Source: Ehretia macrophylla
Taxonomy: Eukaryota > Streptophyta > Magnoliopsida > Boraginales > Ehretiaceae
Reading direction: 5' to 3'
Assembly (NCBI GenBank): GCA_037974665.1
Contig: CM075767.1
Coordinates: 16,880,840-16,944,839, forward strand
Length of the DNA stretch: 64,000 bases
Position numbers and translations under genes: made by a program. The notes under the pieces are model-generated. The model was not told the origin of the DNA, ran no database searches, and saw only the letters and a program-made list of their open reading frames with translations. Of this stretch, positions 58,690 through 64,000 are shown piece by piece (position 1 is the first letter of the stretch; each line of letters opens with the position of its first letter).

Positions 58690-60600
58690 AGACTTCAGTT
58701 CCTAGAGTTCAAGCCCGAGCTTATGCTATTGAGTGCGAGGAGCTTCCAGAGGAGACCGCTGTTGTTGAAGGTACATTCTTGATACTAAATCAACCTGTTA
58801 AGGTGCTAATTGATCCAGGTGTTACTCATTCATTTATTACTCCCTTATGTGTGCAACGTGTGAAATGAAAGTTGTATCTTTGCCTTACGAAGTAGAAGTT
58901 GGTACTCCGATGGGTTCTAAACTTGTTACTCGCTCAGCGTGTAAAGCATGTAAAATCCAAATTAAAGATATAAAATTCTCTGCCAATCTTATTGTATTAC
59001 CTTTCCGAGACTATGAAGTCATTTTAGGGATGGACTGGTTGGCAAAGCATCATGCCCAACTAGATTTCCAGACGAAAATTGTAACGTTCCAGATACCTGG
59101 TCAACCAATATTGGAGGTCATGGGTCGAAGAGACTTCACCGGGAGTTCCATCATTTCATCTATGAAAGCAGTGAAGTCATTGAGGAAAGGGTGTAGTGGA
59201 TACTTAGCTTACCTCATCAACAAGCCATTGGATAAAGCTAAGTTGGAGGAGATGCTAGTGATTAAAGATTATGCGGATGTGTTTCCAGAAGAATTACCCG
59301 GTTTACCCCCAAATCGGGATATCGAGTTCATTATAGAATTACTGCCTAGCACCCAGCCGATATCTAAAGCTCCCTATCGTATGGCACCGGCCGAGCTACA
59401 AGAATTGGAGGACCAATTGTAAGGATTGTTGAAGAAGGGGTTTGTTCAACCAAGTTCTTCTCCGTGGGGTGCACCAGTCCTATTTGTAAATAAGAAAGAT
59501 GGAACGTTGAGGCTATGCATCGATTACCGAGGATTGAACCAAGTGACTGTCAATAATAAATACCCACTTCCATTGATCGACGAGTTGTTTGATCAACTTC
59601 AAGGGGCCAAAGTGTATTTGAAGCTCGACTTGAGGCAAGGGTATTATCAGTTACGGATCAAAAAGGAGGATGTGCCTAAAACGGCTTTCAGGACGAGATA
59701 TGGGCATTATGAATATGTGGTGATGCCATTTGGACTAACTAATGCCCCTGCAGCTTTATGGACTTGATGCACAGGGTGTTTCAACCCTACTTGGACCAAT
59801 TTGTGGTGATCTTCATTGATGATATTTTGGTTTACTCGAAATCTGAGGCTGAGCATGAACAACATATGCGATTGGTACTGCAGAAACTTCGGGAGCATCA
59901 ATTGTATGCAAAGTTTAGCAAATGCGAATTTTGGTTGCAGCAGATTGCATTTCTGGGGCACATCATATCCCAAGAAGGAATGGCAGTGGATCCAGCAAAG
60001 ATAGAAGTGGTGATGTCTTGGAAGAAGCCGGAAAACGTTATGGAGGTTCGGAGTTTTCTTGGTCTAGCCGGCTATTATTGGAGGTTCGTGAAGGATTTTT
60101 CAAAGATCGCAAGACCGCTTACAAAGCTCACTCAAAAGAAAACAAAGTTCGTGTGGGATGACAAGTGTGAGAACAACTTCCAAGAATTAAAGAAAAGATT
60201 GACTACCGCACATGTCCTTGTATTGCCTGAGGGGAGTCAAGGTTTTATAATCTATAACAATGCTTCGAAGGAAGGACTGGGTTGTGTATTGATGCAAAAT
60301 GGTAGAGTGATTGCGTATGCTTCTAGGAAACCGAAGCCGTATGAATTGAACTACCCAACGCATGATTTGGAGTTAGCGGCTATTGTGTTTGCACTCAAGA
60401 AATGGAGGCACTATCTGTGGGGTAACAAGTTCGAGGTGTTTACTAATCACAAGAGCTTGAAATACTTGTTCTCACAAAAGGAGTTGAACATGAGGCAAAG
60501 ACGGTAGATGGAGCTTTTGGATGATTATAACTGTACAATCAATTATGTGCCCGGTAAAGCAAATGTAGTTGTAGATGCGTTAAGTCGGAAAGCAAGCATG
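58690..60600 (+). pseudogene. Gypsy protease, reverse transcriptase and RNase H (broken)
   Basis: The protease motif near 58808 is VLIDPGVTHSF; Asp is kept but the next positions differ from the usual D-S-G-A. A frameshift near 58850 leads into a frame with a TAA at 59420. The RT has [17 protein letters not shown] and [10 protein letters not shown] 1-base loss near 59756 shifts the frame, then comes FIDDILVYS (59812 onward) with both catalytic Asp present. RNase H follows, where the expected Asp residues read Asn (YNNAS near 60255 and FTNHKSL near 60440). TAG at 60505 replaces a conserved Trp. No complete enzyme can be made. Confidence 0.9.
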
Positions 60601-62133
60601 GCAAAACTGGAAGTTAAGGTGCAGAAGTTGTTGGATGAAGCATTCTTGTGGAAACCACGATTGACTCAAAAAGGGTTACTTTTTGCCACTATACAAGTTC
60701 AATCGACCTTGTTGTCTGAATTACGAGAGGCTCAACAGAAGGACCAACAGTTTCAGAAGATTAAAGAAAGCAACACAGATTTCAAGTTTCATGATGATGG
60801 TATTTGGAGGTTTAGGAATCGGATTTGTGTTCCTAATGAGCCAGAGCTGAAAAAGAAGATTCTTGAAGAAGCCCATAATTCAAGATACACCATTCACCCC
60901 GGCGGAACAAAGATGTACCAGGATTTGAAGCAACACTATTGGTGGAATAACATGAAGAGAGAGATTGCAGAGTTTGTGGCACGGTGTTTGACTTGCCAGA
61001 GAGTCAAAGAAGAACATCAACGACCAGCAGGTTTACTTCAGCTGTTGGAGATCCCTTAATGGAAATGGGAACATATAACTATGGACTTTGTTATGGACCT
61101 GCCCAGGTCACAAAAGGGTCATGACGCCGTTTGGGTCATAGTGGATAGATTGACTAAGTCAGCGCACTTCTTACCGATGAACAAAGAGGATAGTCCTGAG
61201 AAATTGGGAGATATGTATGTGGCAGAGATTGTAAGATTGCACGGGATGCCTGTGAGTATTGTATCGGATAGGGATCCTCGTTTTACTTCCCGATTTTGGA
61301 AGAGATTACAAGAAGCTTTGGAAACGAAGTTGAGTTTCAGCATGGCTTATCACCCTCAGACTGATGGACAATCTGAGAGAACTATTCAGATTCTGGAGGA
61401 TATATTGAGGGCGTGTGTTTTAGACTTCGGGAAAGGTTGAGAGAAATATCTGTCTTTAGCGGAATTTGCTTATAATAACAGTTATCAGGCCACTATCGGG
61501 ATGGCCCCATTTGAGGCGTTGTATGGATGCAAGTGTCGATCCCCAATTTACTGGGATGAAGTTGGTGAGACGAAGACTTTTGACCCAACCCTTCTACCTG
61601 AACTTATGAAGATTGTTGACAATATCCACCTCATCCGGAAACGGATACTTACCGCCCAAAACAGGCAGAAAAGTTATACAGACCGACGGAGACGGAGTCT
61701 AGAGTTTGAGGTCGGCGACAAGGTATTCTTGAAGATATCACCTCGGAGGGGACTGATTAAACACGGCAAGGGTGGAAAGTTAAGCCCGAGGTTTGTAGGA
61801 CCATTTGAGATAATTGAGAAGGTTGGCAAGTTGGCGTATTGCCTGGAACTACCCTAAAACCTCTCCAATATTCACGACGTCTTTCATGTTTCAATGCTAC
61901 GGAAGTATCACCCTGATCCATCACATATCTTGGAGCCAGAGTCGTTGCAGCTTCGGGAGAACTTGTCTTATGAAGAGAAGCCCATTCGGATCCTAGACCA
62001 GCAAGATCGGGAGTTGCGCAGTAAATCTATACCGATGGTGAAAGTGTTGTGGGATCACTATGGAGTTGAAGAAGCAACGTGGGAAAGGCGAGACCAGATG
62101 GAGCAACAATATCCAGCTTTATTTCAAAGGTAA
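60601..62133 (+). pseudogene. Gypsy integrase with chromodomain-like tail (broken)
   Basis: The H2C2 zinc site (HPGGTKM, then CLTCQRVK) lies at about 60894-61005. The core has [16 protein letters not shown] and [13 protein letters not shown], so the catalytic residues look intact. GKGGKLSPRFVGPFEI belongs to the C-terminal DNA-binding region. The tail with VLWDHYGVEEATWERRDQME matches the short chromodomain-like end of Tekay elements. Stops at 61057 (TAA), 61438 (TGA at a conserved Trp) and 61855 (TAA) break an otherwise well kept frame ending at 62133. Confidence 0.9.
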
Positions 62134-62160
62134 TATTGAATTTCGAGACGAAATTCTTTT

Positions 62161-62173
62161 AAGGAGGGGAGGA
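62161..62173 (+). other. Gypsy polypurine tract
   Basis: AAGGAGGGGAGGA lies directly before the 3' LTR and is the expected plus-strand primer. Confidence 0.9.
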
Positions 62174-64000
62174 TGTGAGGCCCGACCTTGATTTTCGTGT
62201 GATACTTCATTTCGTGTGCCCTAACCTAGATTTGCGTGCCTTGACCTAGGTTTAAGAATTGTGTTTCGTTTTGTGTTCCTTGCATTGAACTATGTGCATA
62301 CATTTAGGGTTGCGTCCATTTACTTGGGAAACGTGCATTCGTCTTGTAGTTCGTACCCTACCTCGTAGTGCGTGCCCTAAACCTAGAAAAGCGTGTCCGC
62401 ACACTAATCGAAAAAGCATCTTACACGAAGCACTAGATCATTAATTAATCCTACAAACTCCACTAACTAATATTAAATTGCTAATTCAACTCGCTAGAAG
62501 ACGAAATTGCACCAAAAGCTAAGCATTCTTTATTCTTTATTCTTTATTCTTTGCATATCCCAAACACACAATAAAATAAGCCTTGAACAAACAAAAAAAT
62601 TCAGATTTAAACACATCCTTGGGCGACCACATGGAGCCTTGTGCATGCACTTCAATTTCAAAATCTACACCTAGACATTCTATGACAATTTTATGACACA
62701 ATCATAAAAAAATTGGCTCAAAACTCTACCCAAGACTCCACCATTCTCGACCCATTCTCTTGCCATGCTAGGTGATTCAAAATTATGCTTCTTGAAGACA
62801 CAAATTCAGAATTCTCAAGGCCCAAGGCCGACACAAGCATCAACCTAGCAAGCTTTTCATTTTTTTTCTTTCATTCTTTCTTTCTTTCTCACATTTTCCT
62901 CTCACTCTCTCATTCTTCTCTCTCTCTCTTGGCCCTAGCTGAAATTTTACTCTCCTTAGCTTAAGTTCATCACTCAATGGTTCATCAAGACATGCAAGAC
63001 CCTTAGGAGCTCGACCAAGCAAAGCTAGGAGCAAAGAAACTCACATGCAAGCTCATTGAACCTTCATTTCGCCTTAGGTAAGTTTGTTAGCTTCCATTTC
63101 ATTTTCTTCTTGTTCTAACCACATGCACCTACTAAGAACTTGGTTACTAAGCTAGGAAATTAGAGAAATCTCAAGTGGTCTCTCGGCTAAGCAAGGAAAA
63201 GAGTCAATCTTGTGCATCATCAAGAGTCTTGTGCATCTTCTTGTTGTCTTGCTAAGGTGAGGGCTAAAACTTCTTGAAAAGCTTTTAAAAACCACATGCA
63301 TGCCTTTGAATGTCTATTTTTACCTCTGTACTTGTGATATATGTGTGTTCATGAGCTTTTATAAACATGCATGGCAAGATATTTGGCTAGAATGTGATGA
63401 TAGATGAAATCGCGTATGGGACAGTCTTCTGTCTTGTTGGTGCGAGGTGAGTTTTACTAGGTAAATGATGTTGAAAATGCATGAAAATTGGTAGGTAACT
63501 AGTTTTTCCATTTCTGAGAATTTTTCATAGAAATAGGCCTAAGCTAATTTTGACTCTAATGTCTTCAAAATGGCAAAATATCAAAATGTGTTCAAATCTG
63601 GAAAGTCTGGAAAAATGAAACAGGTTTTGGTAAACTCACTGACCTTGTAGAACGAACCAGTTTTAACTTAGTAAATGATATCCAAAATACATGAAATTTT
63701 GTGTTCTGATAGATTTTTCAGTTCTTGACATTTTTGTCAGAAATGGACTAAGGCTAAATCTGACACTAAGGCCCTAAAAAACGACAAGTATTGAAATGTG
63801 TGCAAATCTGGACAGTTTTGCGTAGTCTCACGGTTTTGGCTATAACTCTTGAACCCAAACTCCAAATGATGCAAGGTTTGTTTGTGAATTTAGTTCACTC
63901 CTTAAGCTTTAATTTGACATATTTTTCACTGGAATTGGAGATTGTTTGCTTGTCTCAATAATTTTAAGAAAATAGTCCATTACAGTGAGGGTTTCACCTA
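62174..64000 (+). repeat. Gypsy 3' LTR, left part
   Basis: Begins TGTGAGGCCCGACCTTG and aligns with 51538-52032 and 54556-55860 of the 5' LTR with scattered differences. It shows the empty site of the nested solo LTR and a small local duplication (ATGACAATTTTATGACAC) near 62683. The rest lies outside the window. Confidence 0.95.

Larger units (their letters stand above)
51538..64000 (+). mobile_element. Ty3/Gypsy element, Tekay/Del-like, incomplete at window end
   Basis: LTRs begin TGTGAGGCCCGACC at 51538 and 62174. The order is gag, protease, RT, RNase H, integrase with a C-terminal chromodomain-like segment, which is the Gypsy chromovirus order. A Met-tRNA primer site follows the 5' LTR and a purine tract precedes the 3' LTR. 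Stops and frameshifts break every gene. A solo LTR of a related family is nested in the 5' LTR. The 3' LTR (expected ~3.3 kb) is cut by the window, so the target duplication cannot be checked. Confidence 0.95.

Noticed and set aside
62840-63034. Charged open frame on the minus strand in the 3' LTR
   Set aside because: Arises from the CT-rich tract; the 5' LTR version does not preserve it.

Overview
The window is plant nuclear DNA, most likely from a eudicot. It is AT-rich and full of homopolymers and nested transposable elements. It carries plant-type Copia and Tekay/Del-type Gypsy LTR retrotransposons, a TRIM, an L1 LINE remnant, TTF-type hAT transposons and the spliced 5' end of a VAC14 gene. 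I cannot name the species. Nothing looks prokaryotic, and there are no CRISPR arrays or operons. I see no convincing complete host protein-coding gene.

Layout. (1) 250-9895 is copy A of a duplicated block. Related parts lie at 31560-32880 plus 40021-40870 (copy B) and at 41033-51537 (copy C). B runs head-to-tail into C, so this looks like a decayed tandem array with a unit of roughly 9-10 kb. Copy A holds a hAT element at 3580-7384. Copy C holds a near-identical hAT in the opposite orientation at 43643-47456. Each copy keeps the other's empty target site, so the duplication came first and two separate insertions followed. Copy C also gained a 5-unit tandem array of ~310 bp and a 475-bp TRIM. 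(2) 9896-31560 is a unique spacer. It holds a probable mitochondrial DNA insert (11431-11740), several foldback or TIR elements, a decayed Copia element with a perfect 5-bp TSD (16957-22040), and the truncated VAC14 start followed by exon-like fragments of one or two unrecognised genes (26041-28445). (3) Between the two parts of B lies an antisense L1 LINE fragment. It is split inside its reverse transcriptase by a gag-only LTR retrotransposon (33609-39624). (4) 51538 to the window end is a Tekay-type Gypsy element. Its coding region (57624-62133) is full of stops and frameshifts, its 5' LTR contains an inverted solo LTR of a related family (52033-54550), and its 3' LTR runs off the window.

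How the parts work together. This is a record of insertion and decay rather than a pathway. The best-preserved protein is the 625-codon hAT transposase frame of copy C. Even there, an in-frame UAG shared by both hAT copies separates the first 95 residues from the rest. Most stops in the Copia and Gypsy elements look like C-to-T or G-to-A changes, as expected for silenced, methylated retroelements. The most informative signals are the reciprocal empty sites, the shared hAT stop, the LTR element inside the L1 catalytic domain, and the VAC14 chimera.
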